DNA of 64,000 nucleotides from Gentiana macrophylla (lineage: Eukaryota > Streptophyta > Magnoliopsida > Gentianales > Gentianaceae), in NCBI GenBank assembly GCA_026214975.1, contig CM047806.1, positions 6,051,822 through 6,115,821 on the forward strand. Reading direction: 5' to 3'. The first letter of the stretch is position 1; each line of letters opens with the position of its first letter. This document shows positions 43,990-55,566 of the stretch, piece after piece. Position numbers and translations under genes: made by a program. The notes under the pieces are model-generated. The model saw nothing but the letters and a program-made list of their open reading frames with translations. It searched no databases and was not told where the DNA came from.

Positions 43990-44424
43990 TACAAAACTTA
44001 ATTAGTTTTCTAATTAGCCTAGGTAGGGCAGTTTGAGATTGTTCTCTTTTGTAAAGTACACTTTGTGTATGTTTTTTGATAATATATATATCTAAGATCC
44101 TTTCTTCGGAAAAAAAAAACACACCGGAAAAGAAAAACCTCAAATGCTCATTTCCACTTTCATTGATAGTTCTGCGAGATAAACATCATAGTATTTGATT
44201 GCACTTTATGAATATTTGTCCCTCTGTTGATGACATATTTAATGCGATTCTCGGGGGAAGGGGGGGAGGGGGTGGTTGGACGTTTAAGACGCATTTTAAT
44301 CATATTGTGTATGTATCTTGAGGTCGAGGTGCTTCGTGTCACAAAATGTTTACATTTGGAGGCATGGATGAACGACATGGTTACAGTATCTACTGGGATA
44401 TTTAGGACGGACCGTTACAAGTGG
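43990..44424 (+). repeat. Direct repeat, left copy (LINE tail plus flank)
   Basis: About 435 bp homologous to 53095-53518. It begins with the last ~115 nt of the LINE 3' end including its A-tail, then shared flanking DNA from ACACACCGG to GGACCGTTACAAGTGG. Confidence 0.85.
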
Positions 44425-44889
44425 TCATCAAGAAAATAGTGTTTTCGTTGGACCCAAAAGTCTGGAAGGTAACGGTGGTGACAGGTGAATCAACGAAAAT
44501 CTGTTTATTATAGGAAGAAGTGAAAACTTTCTTGGCCAGCTCTTTAACATGGTATCACAACTGTAATTGTGAATAATATAAATAAATAAATAAATTTATA
44601 AACCAACCTTAACAGATGGCAGCATTGGAATTGTTCTGAACATATGTAAAAGAGGACGTGGCTTAATGTGGGAGTTTTTTGCTCACCCTTTTAATAAGTA
44701 TGTAGATATAAACACCCTTCAACCTTAATTAATATTATTATTTATAATAAAGAATGTGTAATATTAAATACTTCAACAACCACTTAAAGAGCATAAATAT
44801 AAAATTTAGCATCAAACGAGGCATTTAAAATAAGACGTAAGGAATAGTATTATATTTAGTGTAAATGTTTACACAGTTAAAGAACACAC
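44425..44889. other. AT-rich spacer before the LINE fragment
   Basis: No gene seen. Just before the LINE the sequence AACACACCGGAAGAG (about 44883-44897) resembles AACACACACGGAAAAG after the LINE A-tail (53220-53235), a possible target-site duplication. Confidence 0.5.
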
Positions 44890-45082
44890 CGGAAGAGCCA
44901 CAATGTGGGTGAGGCAAGGTGACCCTCTTTCTCCACACCTCTTTGTCCTTTGCATGAAGGTTTTGGGGTCAAATATTCAGAAGTCTGTTGATCAGGGTGG
45001 TTGGAAGCCTTATAGAATTTCTAAAGGGGGTATTGGCATTTCGCATATTCTCTTCGCGGATGGTCTTTTTCTTTTTGGGGAG
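44890..45082 (+). pseudogene. LINE reverse transcriptase fragment, part 1
   Basis: The non-LTR RT palm is clear: VRQGDPLSPHLFVLCMKVLG, then GGIGISHILFADGLFLFGE. The catalytic FADD is FADG here. It is 5'-truncated at about 44895 and is cut by gypsy D after GAG at 45082. The reading continues in frame at 51847. Confidence 0.88.
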
Positions 45083-46524
45083 TGATATATGTTAAATTTA
45101 TGACGAAATGTTATCACATTTTATACATATTATTGATTAATTTTATCTAAAAAATATTAAATGATAGTAAAATAATATATAAAAATCTAATAAATACAAA
45201 TAAATAACATAATACAAATTATAACTTTTGTTGTCGATTTACTGTGTTTTTGTCGTTTTTGTTGTTGTTATACGTGTATTATGTGATACAAAGTAGAAGA
45301 ATCGGAATCAAATCATACAAAGGATCATCAAGTGGCGAGATAAACCCCCGCGCAGACCGGAAGAAACCGTCCACGCCGGATTATGTGATAATTACCCCAT
45401 GTTACCCGTATGCGTCGACACATGATATTCGAATCGGTTAATCGGTCCACGCGGATCAGCCAAGCATACGCCGGACCGAGAGATTTCGCCTATAAATACC
45501 TCATTTATGAGGTATGAAAAGGATATACCAATATATATATATCCCTATATTATCTACTCTCAGTAAATATTATTTCAAGAGGCATTATGCCTAAAAAGTA
45601 GTAGTAATAATGTTGTAATAGTTAGAATAATTATTGAAGATTGTTGAATTTATCACTTTGTTGTGACATTCAGAGGGAAGAAGCCTCCTTCAACAATTAT
45701 AATTGGTAATATCTCATTGTTATTATGTTTGTTTGTTTTTTTACAATTTTATCTACTAGTAATAATGTATGTAGGCTAATTATACAACTAACCAAGACAT
45801 GTAATTGAAAAATGTTTCTCTTTTAGGAAATGGATGATGACTAAGTTAAAATATGATTAAAATATTGAATTTGATGAATCTCTTTCTACTTGAACTAATT
45901 GATAGTCCGTATTGACGTAATTAACCAAGATGGATGGGAACAGTAACCATAACCTAATCATGAACTCCGACTGCAGAGGCGTTAGGGTATGAGAAAGGGT
46001 AGAAAGACCGGAAGGTAAAATTGGCCGTCGACAAACGGAACCCTCTTTCTTATCCGGGATAGAATATTTATACTCAAGAGATTATCATGTCAAATCATTA
46101 GGTTTAATTACGGTTTTACCAAGGAGGAGGCATAGAATGAATTCGTGCACTCGTATGAGGGAATTTGTTAATTGAGGAGTATACCATTTCACATAATCAA
46201 TTACACTTCAACAAGAAGATTGGTCACATCCATTAAAACTAAAAGAGATCATAATTCAATAACATTGTCTTGGTTAGTTCTTATTAACTATCTATTATAT
46301 TGGTATCTATATCTATATAAATATCTAATTATTTATCATTTGAATAGCTCTAAATTAAAAAGAATTGCGACTTAGATCAAGATAATAATAGCTAATTGGT
46401 GTTTAACCACATTTTAAATTACATTTTCTTTTCCCTGAGGATTCGACACTTGATTCACCAGACTACACTACAATTAGACCCGGTACACTGCCGGTAAGAT
46501 TGGACACCCAGTTTTAGCCGATCA
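45083..46524 (+). repeat. Element D 5' LTR
   Basis: 1442 bp, TGATATATG...GATCA. TATA is CCTATAAATA at about 45489-45498, directly preceded by inverted arms TCGGTCC (45443-45449) and GGACCGA (45473-45479). Confidence 0.92.
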
Positions 46525-46530
46525 AGTTTT

Positions 46531-46549
46531 TGGCGCCGTTGCCGGGGAA
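46531..46549 (+). promoter_or_regulatory. Element D primer-binding site (tRNA-Asp)
   Basis: TGGCGCCGTTGCCGGGGAA begins 6 nt after the LTR end. Confidence 0.93.
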
Positions 46550-46709
46550 TAAGTAACTTTAATTTATTATGTCTATGGTTACTACTTATATTAGCTCAAA
46601 ACTCTTGAGAATAAGTCAACACTTTTCTTAATCTTATTTCTACTTTTGTTTTGGTACTTACCTTATTGGTAAGTAGCCACTTTCTTGTTTTAGTGTTGTT
46701 TTCTATTTT

Positions 46710-47861
46710 TGTAGTTGATGACCCAAGCGGTAAGGCACCACTTACTCCTTATAAACCGGATATAAATACTTACGAAAGACAATTAAGAGAAGAAAATAGA
46801 CGTGGCCAAACCAGCCAAGGACATCTTGGAGGTGTATCTCCCAGGAATCATCAACTCGAATGCGGGAATGGCGAAGCCGGTGAAGAAACACCACCTGAAC
46901 AAGGGCTTGTTCATGCCCAAGGACATGGACAAAACCTCAATAATCTTAATCCACCATTACAAAATCCACCACCACCACCACCACATCTCAATAACCAGAA
47001 TCCCAATAATCGGAATAACCAAAACCGAAATCAGAATAATCATCATAATAATAACCCACCAAACCCAAGACCGATTTGTGATCAGAATTTGAGAAGAAAT
47101 GAAACTAACAATCCAATTCGTCTACCTAATGAAGGAGCAAATAACTTTGAAATTAAATCCCATCTTTTTGGTTTGATTGACACAAGAGCCCAATTTCTTG
47201 GTGAAGATGACGAAGATCCGCATCATCACCTATATCTTTTTGAAGAATTGTGCAACACTGCCAAGAGCCAAGGTGCTCATCGTGAATTGACAAGGATGTC
47301 AATGTTTCCTTTTCATTAAAAGGAAGAGCTAGAGACTGGTTTATGTCACTCCCACATCATTCGTTGACAAGTTGGCAGGACATTCAAACTGAGTTTCTAA
47401 AACAATATTTCACGCCAGGTAGGAATTTGGAATTGAAGGTCGAAATTGCTAATTTTAGACAAGGATCCGAGGAAACACTTGGAAATGCGTGGGAAAGATT
47501 TAAAAAGTTGTTAAGAGCTTGTCCCGATCATGGTTACTCTCTTGACATGCAAATCCAACTTTTTTGTCGTAAATTGAGAAAGGACTCACGTGCTGATGTT
47601 GATCATGCATGTGGAGGCTCTTTGATGATGAGTGAAGCACAAGTTGTTTATGATGCAATTGAGAAAATTTCTAAGAATAACCGAATGTGGGAAACAGGTT
47701 CCAGTACGAGAAAAGTAGCATTTGTAAGTGAATCTACATCAAACTCAGAAGTTTTAGCACATCTGGAAAATCTTAGTAGGAAGTTTGATGGCTTACAAGA
47801 AACAAGAATTACGCTCGAAGGAAAATTATCAATGAATATTCGAATAATGATAATGGAATAG
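46710..47861 (+). pseudogene. Element D gag
   Basis: Capsid protein gene. After a basic, Asn/Pro-rich N-terminus (PPPPPPHLNNQNPNN), the retrotransposon gag domain is clear across two frames: FEIKSHLFGLI...FEELCNTAKSQG, then GRARDWFMSLPHHSLTSW, FLKQYFTPGRNLELKVEI and ETLGNAWERFKKLLRACPDHG. The order and wording are those of Athila gag. A frameshift lies at about 47320-47330 in an AAAA run. Confidence 0.88.
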
Positions 47862-49140
47862 AAGAATCCAAGAATATTCTAGGGAAGAAGTGAGTTTTTC
47901 ATGAATAAAGATAGGAATTTGAATAATGCTTATTCAAACTCATTCAATGCCATTAAAAGAGACCATCCTACCTTTCAAATGAAAACCCAAGTAAGCAAGG
48001 ACAACCACCCTATCCTACTCAATACAAAAGCTCATACAATACTCAAAACCAAAGTTACCAGGAAATTCATCAAGTCAAAACCAAAGAATTACCACCCAGA
48101 TTATACCCACAACACACCACACAAAGTATACCGGTTACTCAAAGTTCAACTCGGCCCGTAGAAGGAGTTGACAAGTGGGAAAAATTAATGGAAAACATGA
48201 TGGGTGTGATGTCTACCCAAGCTCGAGAATATGGAAACCATGATAACTTCTATAGGAAGCATCACTAAGGATATGAGTACTTTGAAAACATCCATGAGTG
48301 GGCATGACACGAGAATGAGAACTATAGAGGCATCGGTCGCGTAATATGGAAGATCACTTGAGTAGAGAAGAGAGAGAAAAAGCAGTAGACCTCCGGGAGG
48401 ATTACCTAGTAATCTTTGAAAGAAACCCTAGAGAGGTGAATCTTTGTTATTACCCGAAGCGAAGGATATTTGGAAGTAACGGAGTAGAAAACTCAGGAAA
48501 TAATGAAGTAGAAGATGATTTGGATGATAAATTCGAAAAGGACTTGAAAAGCAGGGACGAACAGATTCGAAGAAAGAAGAAGAAGAAATAATTGACAAAT
48601 TCTTAAGTCGTAATGATCATATTGAAACCGAAATGAAAGAGGAAGAATGGATCAAAGTCCCAAGAATCTTGAAAAATCCAAGGGCTAGCGATCTACGGAC
48701 CTTATTCAATGAACATGTTAGAAAAGCGAAGTTCTTGATAGCTGAGACCAAGTAAGGAGTAGCAATACCCCAACAGAACAAGTAAAGAAGGATTTTGAAC
48801 AAATTTCAAAGAAGATAGTACAGGATCATGACACATGGAGACCACGGATGCTCAAACATTTAAGGAAAAGGTAAGGAGAGCATAAGCGCAAAACACGAAT
48901 TTATTGACCTTAAGTCTTTACCTTACCCACCTAGAGATCAAATTAAGAAGTTGAAAACGGATAAAAGTATGCACGCGTTTCCTTGATACATTTCGTCACC
49001 GAATGTCAATATTCTGTCATAGAAGCACTAATCAATATGCCTACTTATGGCAAGTTTCTTAAAGATATTCTCTCGAACAAAAACGTTTAGAAGAATATGA
49101 GAACATCCGCCTCAATGAAGAATGTTCCATGATATTAAGA
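47862..49140 (+). pseudogene. Element D gag-protease linker region
   Basis: Short frames at 47901-48161 and 48346-48591 (acidic and basic charged residues) fit the variable linker of Athila Gag-Pol but have no domain of their own. No zinc knuckle was found. Confidence 0.5.
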
Positions 49141-49199
49141 CACAAACTTCCTCCTAAACTAAAAGACCAGGTAGTTTTACCATCCCATGTGAGATTGGG

Positions 49200-49580
49200 G
49201 TTTCTGTTTAAAAGGTACTCTGTGATCTCGGAGCTAGCATTAATCTTATGTCTTTTGAGGATTATAGGAAACTCGGAATAGGAAAACTTAAAAACACCGA
49301 GATGACTCTCAGGATGGCGAGATAGGTCTATTAAACGTCCTAAAGGAGTCATTGAAGATGTATTGGTTAAAATAGATAAGTTTTACTTTCCAGTTGACTT
49401 TGTAGTCATGGAAATGGAAGAAGGATTTTCAAGACCTCTTATTCTAGGTCGACCATTTCTAGCTACAGGAAGAACTCTTATTGATGTTCAAAAGGCGAAT
49501 TAATTTTAAGAGTCAATGAAGATGAAGTCACCTTTAATATCTTTAAGGCTATGAAACATCCATATAAATCACTAGAATCA
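49200..49580 (+). pseudogene. Element D retropepsin
   Basis: LCDLGASINLMSFEDYRKLG contains the Athila-type active site (D-L-G-A-S). After a frameshift near 49320, VDFVVMEMEEG and LILGRPFLATGRTLIDVQ give the C-terminal half. The frame shifts again near 49495. This gives a direct comparison with the gypsy A protease, which has DSGSS. Confidence 0.88.
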
Positions 49581-49789
49581 TGTTCATTCATAGAAAGCAT
49601 ATCTTCTATGTATATGAATGATGCTGAATCGCAAAATTTTGAAGATAAGCTCAAAGAATGTTTAGCCTTATCTATCTATGAAGAGACGACCAAGAAAAGA
49701 AAGAAATCATTTTTTATCTCGACACCGGAAGTTCTTTTGAAAAACGTCCATGGCATCGTTATTTAGATTTAGAACTGGATGGCCCAATA

Positions 49790-50760
49790 TTGAAACCCTC
49801 GGTAGAGGAGCCACCAAAGAATCTGGAATTAAAACCTCTCCCTTCAAATCTCAAGTATGCCTTTCTTGAAAATGATAATTTGCTTCCTGTTATTGTCTCA
49901 TCATCATTGACCAAGTCACGGGAAGATCGGTTGTTAAGAATGTTAAGACAACATAAGAAAGCGTTTGGATGGACGATTCTATGAGATATTCAGGGAATAA
50001 GTCCCGAGATTTGTGTACACAAGATCATCTTGAATGAAGAGGCTAAACCATGTATCCAACCACAACGCCGTCTCAACCCAAATATGCAACAAGTAATCAA
50101 GAAAGAGGTTATTAAGTTACTAGAAATGGGAATAATCTTTCCCATATCGACGATGAGTGGGTAAGTCCTACCCAAGTAGTGCTAAAAAGGCGGATTCACG
50201 ATAAAGGAAAATGATAAACATGAATGGATTCCAACAAGGGAGTCACAGGATATCGAATGTGCATCGATTTTCGTAAAACTGAATGAGCATACGAAGAAAG
50301 ACCATCATCCACTTCCATTCATCGCATGGATGTTAGAGCGATTAAGTGGACATAAATTTTATTGTTTCTTGGATGGTTATTCAAAGTTATTTACAAATAT
50401 TTATTGCGGCGAGAGAGATAGAGAAAAAACGACTTTCACATGTCCATATGGAACTTTTGCCTATAAAAGAATGCCGTTTGGATTATGTAATGCACCAGCT
50501 ACATTTCAAAGATGCATGATGGCAATATTTTCAGATATGGTAGAAAAATTTTTGGAAATCTTTATGGATGACTTCAGCGTTTTTGGAGATTCTTTTGAAG
50601 AATGTCTTCTACACTTAGAACGCGTGCTTAAAATTTGTGAAGACACAAACCTAGTTTTAAATTGGGAAAAATGTCATCTCATGGTATCGGATGGTATTGT
50701 TTTAGGTCATCAATTTTCGAAAAAGGTATTGAGGTAGATAAAGCCAAAGTTGAAGTAATT
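49790..50760 (+). pseudogene. Element D reverse transcriptase
   Basis: An upstream LKPLPSNLKYAFLENDNLLP block is the typical Athila pre-RT segment. The RT follows: a broken region to 50320, then LSGHKFYCFLDGYSKLFTNI, KTTFTCPYGTFAYKRMPFGL and the catalytic EIFMDDFSVFGDSFEECLLH (about 50548-50607), then NWEKCHLMV. Several 1-nt shifts and a TGA at 49981 interrupt it. Confidence 0.9.
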
Positions 50761-51307
50761 AAAAAGTTACCTCCGCCAAGAAAACACTGAAAACTCGAGA
50801 GGATTTCTTGGACATGCGGGTTTTATAGAAGATTTATTGCAGATTTTTCACGCATAGCTAAACCTCTCGTCATTTGCTTGAAAAGAAGTACCTTTTAAGT
50901 TTGATGACAAATGTATGGAAGCATTTGAAACTTTGAAAGAACGATTAGTAATCGCACCATTCTAATAGCACCGATTGGAACTTACCGTTTGAACTTATGT
51001 GTGATGCTAGTGATCCGGCAATCGAGTCGTTTCTAGGTCAACGCCATGACAAAGTACTTAAGGCAATCTACTATGCATCCCATACCTTAAACACAACCCA
51101 ACTTAATTACGCCACCACTTTAAAAGGAGGCTATTGGTTGTAATCTTTGCATTAGACAAATTTCGATCGTATCTCATAGGTTCCAAAGTAATTGTTTATA
51201 CCGATCATTCAAAGATTAAAATATTTGTTAAAGAAGAAAGATGCGAAGCCTCGTCTTCTTAGATGGATTCTGCTACTTCAAGAATTTGACATTGAAATTA
51301 AAGATAA
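50761..51307 (+). pseudogene. Element D RNase H region, cut by deletion
   Basis: Fragments in shifting frames: GFYRRFIADFSRIAKPL, then YRLNLCVMLV, AFDKF-type IRQISIVSHRF and finally [12 protein letters not shown] at the breakpoint. The homology ends exactly at the LTR remnant. Confidence 0.8.
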
Positions 51308-51841
51308 AAAGGGTAGAAAGACCGGAAGGTAAAATTGGCCGTCTGACAAACGGAACCCTCTTTCTTATCCGGGGATAGAATATTTATACTCAAGAGATTA
51401 TCATGTCAAATCATTAGGTTTAATTACGGTTTTACCAAGGAGGAGGCATAGAATGAATTCGTGCACTCGTATGAGGGGAATTTGTTAGTTGAGGAGTATA
51501 CCGTTTCACATAATCAATTACACTTCAACAAGAAGATTGGTCACATCCATTAAAACTAAAAGAGATCATAATTCAATAACATTGTCTTGGTTAGTTCTTA
51601 TTAACTATCTATTATATTGGTATCTATATCTATATAAATATCTAATTATTTATCATTTGAATAGCTCTAAATTAAAAAGAATTGCGACTTAGATCAAGAT
51701 AATAATAGCTAATTGGTGTTTAACCACATTTTAAATTACATTTTCTTTTCCCTGAGGATTCGACACTTGATTCACCAGACTACACTACAATTAGACCCGG
51801 TACACTGCCGGTAAGATTGGACACCCAGTTTTAGCCGATCA
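51308..51841 (+). repeat. Element D 3' LTR, 3'-terminal remnant
   Basis: 534 bp homologous to 45994-46524. It is joined directly to the RNase H region at AAAGGGTAGAAAG. Confidence 0.93.
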
Positions 51842-51846
51842 GGGAG

Positions 51847-53214
51847 GCTTCTTCATCCAACATTAAGTACATGGATAATTTCTTGTCAAATATTTGTTTG
51901 TTCTCGGGTCAACGAATCAACCTTGGTAAGAGTAGACTTTTTTTTTCAGCAACACACCTTGCTATCTCAAGAGTGTGTTGAGCTCGATGCTTAAGATCCC
52001 CTTCTCCTCCAATTTGGGGAAATATATCGGTGTTCCGGTCTTTCACTCATGGATCAAAAGTAGCCACTTTGATTTTATTGTCAATAAAGCGCATGTGCGC
52101 CTCTCTGGTTGGAAGGCAAAGCGGCTATCCAAGGCCGGGAAGTGTATTCTTATTCAAGCTACGGTTTCTGCACTCCCTTATTATACCATGCAAACGGTGA
52201 AGATCCCTGTACACACAATTAATTTGCTCGATAAGCTTAATAGACGTTTCTTTTGGGGTGATGAGGACAAGCAAAGGTTGCATACGGTTTGTTGGGAAAT
52301 AATTTGTTCCCTAAGAGTCATGGGGGCCTTGGTATTAAATCTCCGAAGCTCATGAATTTGGCCTTCATGTGCAAGCGTGGTTGGCGTTTTATTAACGAAC
52401 CCAATACGCCTTTGGGTTCGTTTTTTCAAAGGTAAATACGGGGACTTACTCAATGATGGTTCGGGGCGCTCTAACCCATCCCCTGCTTGGCGGAGTATTC
52501 TAAGTATTAAGGAGTTCTTACGCAAGGGCCTGAGTTGGAATCCCTCTTCCAATTCTTGGATTTGGAAGCATTCATCAACGAGAACTTTTTCAGTTCAATC
52601 GTCTTATGATATTTTGCAGGCGGCCGGTGGCACCATTCACTCTCGTTTTTGGATGCGTATTTGGAGCCTTAAGGGCCCGGAGAGACTTAACTTGACGCTC
52701 TGGGAGGCTTGAAGCAACATTCTCAAGACTAATGGGCTTATTGCCCAACGCATTCAAGGTGCTGATTCTTCCTGCCCCTTTTGTGGTACTTGTATTGAGA
52801 CTAATCTCCACACGGTTAGAGATTGTATTTGGATTTGCAATCTTTGGAAGACGCTTCTCCCTCTTTCTTGGCATGCTCGTTTTTTTGGTTTTAGAAGGAT
52901 TGATATGTGACTCGATTTCAATCTCTCTCAAGGCAATGTTTGCCATTATGCCTTGGTGGATGGGAAATATATCTTTAGGGAAACTGTTGCTTGCACATGG
53001 TTCTGGCGTAATAAGGTGCTTTTGGGCACGGTGATGTGTTTCCCGGGAATAGCTTTTTGTATCTAGTATCTTAGCTAGTGTTGACTCTGTTGTAAATCTT
53101 AATTAGGTTGCTGGTTAGCCTATGTAGGCAGTTTAAGATTGTTCTATTTTGTAATGTACACGTTGTGTACATTGTTTTTTGATAATATATATATCTAAGA
53201 TCCTTTCTTCGGAA
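51847..53214 (+). pseudogene. LINE reverse transcriptase fragment, part 2, with 3' UTR and A-tail
   Basis: It continues part 1 (ASSSNIKYMDNFLSNICLFS, GQRINLGKSRLFFS), then after a frameshift near 51965 GKYIGVPVFHSWIKSS, LSGWKAKRLSKAGKCILIQA and RRFFWGDEDKQR. Further shifts near 52310 and 52410 lead to KGKYGDLLNDG, and another frame carries a zinc-binding CPFCGTCIETNLHTVRDC. This is the RT-thumb and zf-RVT order of plant L1-type LINEs. The 3' UTR runs to GATCCTTTCTTCGG and an A-tail near 53214. Confidence 0.85.
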
Positions 53215-53518
53215 AAAAAAAAACACACACGGAAAAGAAAAACCTCAAATGCTCATTTCCACTTTCATTGATAGTTCTGAGATAAACACCATAGTATTTG
53301 ATTGCACTTTATGAATATTTGTCCCTCTGTTGATGACATATTTAATGCGATTCTCGGGGAGGGGAGGGTGGTTGGACGTTTAAGACGCATTTTAATCATA
53401 TTGTGTATGTATCTTGAGGTCGAGGTGCTTCGTGTCACAAAATGTTTACATTTGGAGGCATGGATGAGCGACATGGTTCTGATATCTCTCTTGGGATATT
53501 TAGGACGGACCGTTACAA
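53095..53518 (+). repeat. Direct repeat, right copy (LINE tail plus flank)
   Basis: Homologous to 43990-44424. Here it continues without a break from the LINE coding region. Confidence 0.85.
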
Positions 53519-54270
53519 GTGGTTATAATACAAATTTAAAGAATTTACTAAGGCATGAGGCGTTTTATTTAGCAACAAAAACAACATCGTCTTTTAGAAT
53601 TAATAATAATAATAATGCATTAAGGCAAAGGAAATCAGAATAAAGCAACGTGGAATTGAATATATATATTTCTTATTCAATGTTGTTTTTTTGTTTGTGG
53701 TAGAGGGGAGGGGGGGGGGGGGGGTGTGGAATGAGATTTTTTATTCGGGACGAGCATGAAAATGGAGCAATAGTTCTCATCTTGTAATTGTAAGGACAAT
53801 GTTGTTGTTGTTGTTGTTGTTTTTTTTTTTTTTTTTGAGTGGACAACGTTGCTGACCTCAAGGCAAGGATTCACTCCCCTGTTTGTGAATGATTCCTTTT
53901 CCACTCCTTAAGTCAACAGACCAAAACCAACTCAAGTAAAAAAAAAAATGTGGGTCAATCTTTGAACAGGAAGGCTAGGTTGGTGAATCCCAACCTAAGA
54001 TGAACACTTTCCACCCTTAAATGCTCAAGGCAAAAGGCAGATAGAACCTTTAAAAAAAAAAGGTAGATAGATATATAAAGGATAGAGTAACCCATTGCAC
54101 TACTTTGCCAACTTGAGGGTCTATGGCCCTTTGGATCAACAGATCCCCTGCTACATATAGACTAAACAAAACAAGAGAAGAATCCCGTTGCTATATATAG
54201 ACATGATCAACTCATTTGGCACTCTGGTGAAAAACGTATATACTCGGTAAACATCAGGTATCATTTTCTA

Positions 54271-54272
<2 letters not shown>
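53519..54272. other. Low-complexity spacer
   Basis: AT-rich with G15 (53710-53724), a GTT repeat (about 53800-53820) and a T-run (53819-53837). The glutamine- or proline-rich frames here come from these repeats. No gene seen. Confidence 0.7.

Positions 54273-54308
<36 letters not shown>
54273..54308. repeat. (TA)n microsatellite followed by (CTA)n
   Basis: About 18 TA units, then five CTA/ACT units to 54321. Confidence 0.95.
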
Positions 54309-54319
54309 TACTACTACTA

Positions 54320-54366
54320 CAAGAAACCGCAGAATCCAGCAACATGGACTTTTGAATCAAAGATCT
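54320..54366 (-). other. Possible distal exon (3' UTR) of the zinc-finger gene
   Basis: On the minus strand a strong acceptor TTGTTTTGTTTTGCAG precedes ATCTTTGATTCAAAAG. No link to the upstream coding exons can be shown from sequence alone. Confidence 0.25.
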
Positions 54367-54369
54367 GCA

Positions 54370-55560
54370 AAACAAAACAAAACAAGAGAAGATTACTAAA
54401 TGTCCCCAATGCCAACAGGTTGTAGTTAAAGGATGTTATAAAAACAGATGAGATATGTGAAAAGATCAATTTCAGATTTGGTAAAACATCCCGAATCACA
54501 TCATCATCACGTCACTCCACTCCAATGCCACACAACAAACAAAGAGAGCTAATGGATAAGTAAAAAATCAACATGAGGCAGAACTATAGATTCTCTGAGA
54601 ATTTTAAATCAACAATAAGCCCAAACACAGAATCTCAGAAATTGATATCAGTAAAGAGAGACAAATGCTGAGGGTATAGCACAAGCACTAAAGAACAGGC
54701 CCCATCAGTCTACTCCAGTGAAACGTAGACCGTCTATCCAAGAATGTTAGGTTCCTTATATAGTGGTCGCTGTAAAGTCTATTAGACTCTGTACATAAAC
54801 CATGTTCATGCATATACTGGTGTAAAATTACGATGTTCAATGGGCTCCAAACAATATAACAATAAGACTTTTAACAGTAACAATCTATTCTTGCAGGTGA
54901 AAGGGAATCCTTCACAAACCTAAAAGAATTAATGGATAAACAACCTTAACAAAGAAGGAAAATGAAATAATGTTTCTAACTAAGGAGGCCTAAGAACAGA
55001 TGAACCTTTTAGTATTGATTTCATCGATCATCTTGAAAGTAAAGCATCGAGTTCGCTAGTAGATCAAAGAAACTGATCCTCAAATAGAGAAGGCGGCAAC
55101 AGAATAGAAGTTATTCACACCAGAAACATCCAGCCCACTAATAGTGAATTTGTAGAAGATAACTTGCACTAATTAGTCCACTTTCGAGTAATGCATTACA
55201 GATGCCATACTAATGCTAACTATTAACCCCTCACGGCAATACATAATATAGCAATTGCAGAATCTTGAACTCCCTAGACACAACATTAATTCATGATTTT
55301 GAAAGTGTTCAAGAAAAATTCAAGAATATAACACAATAAGCCCAAACACAGAATCTCAGAATTTGAACAACAAGAAATTCCTCCTAACATATATATGTCC
55401 TAATGTTTTTCCACGGATTTTCTTGAGGCTACAAAGAGAACGACGCACCCAGCCAGCCTATCTACTGGACTGTGTTCTTATGGCATCACTCACAGCAATG
55501 AAAACAGCAATGAAAATACAAGCTATTCAAATCAAATAGAAAGCCACTTACTATCAACGA
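54370..55560. other. Spacer or intron/3' region of the zinc-finger gene
   Basis: AT-rich, non-repetitive, no ORF with coding character. A short repeat, AATAAGCCCAAACACAGAATC, occurs twice (54613-54633 and 55337-55357). Confidence 0.5.
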
Positions 55561-55566
55561 TTCTTC

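Larger units (their letters stand above)
45083..51841 (+). mobile_element. Athila-like Ty3/gypsy element D, internally deleted
   Basis: The 5' LTR is 45083-46524. The 3' LTR remnant is 51308-51841, and the TSD is GGGAG (45078-45082 and 51842-51846) inside the LINE RT frame. The PBS TGGCGCCGTTGCCGGGGAA is an exact tRNA-Asp match. Gag, protease, RT and part of RNase H are in order. Integrase and the first ~900 bp of the 3' LTR are missing. Many frameshifts are present. Confidence 0.95.

Noticed and set aside
46172..46375. Identical 67-codon frames in both LTRs of element D (also 51489-51692)
   Set aside because: Identity is due to the LTR repeat; no domain and an AT-rich composition.
53673..53904. 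Frames with poly-Gln, poly-Thr and poly-Pro
   Set aside because: They are produced by GTT, T-run and G-run microsatellites.
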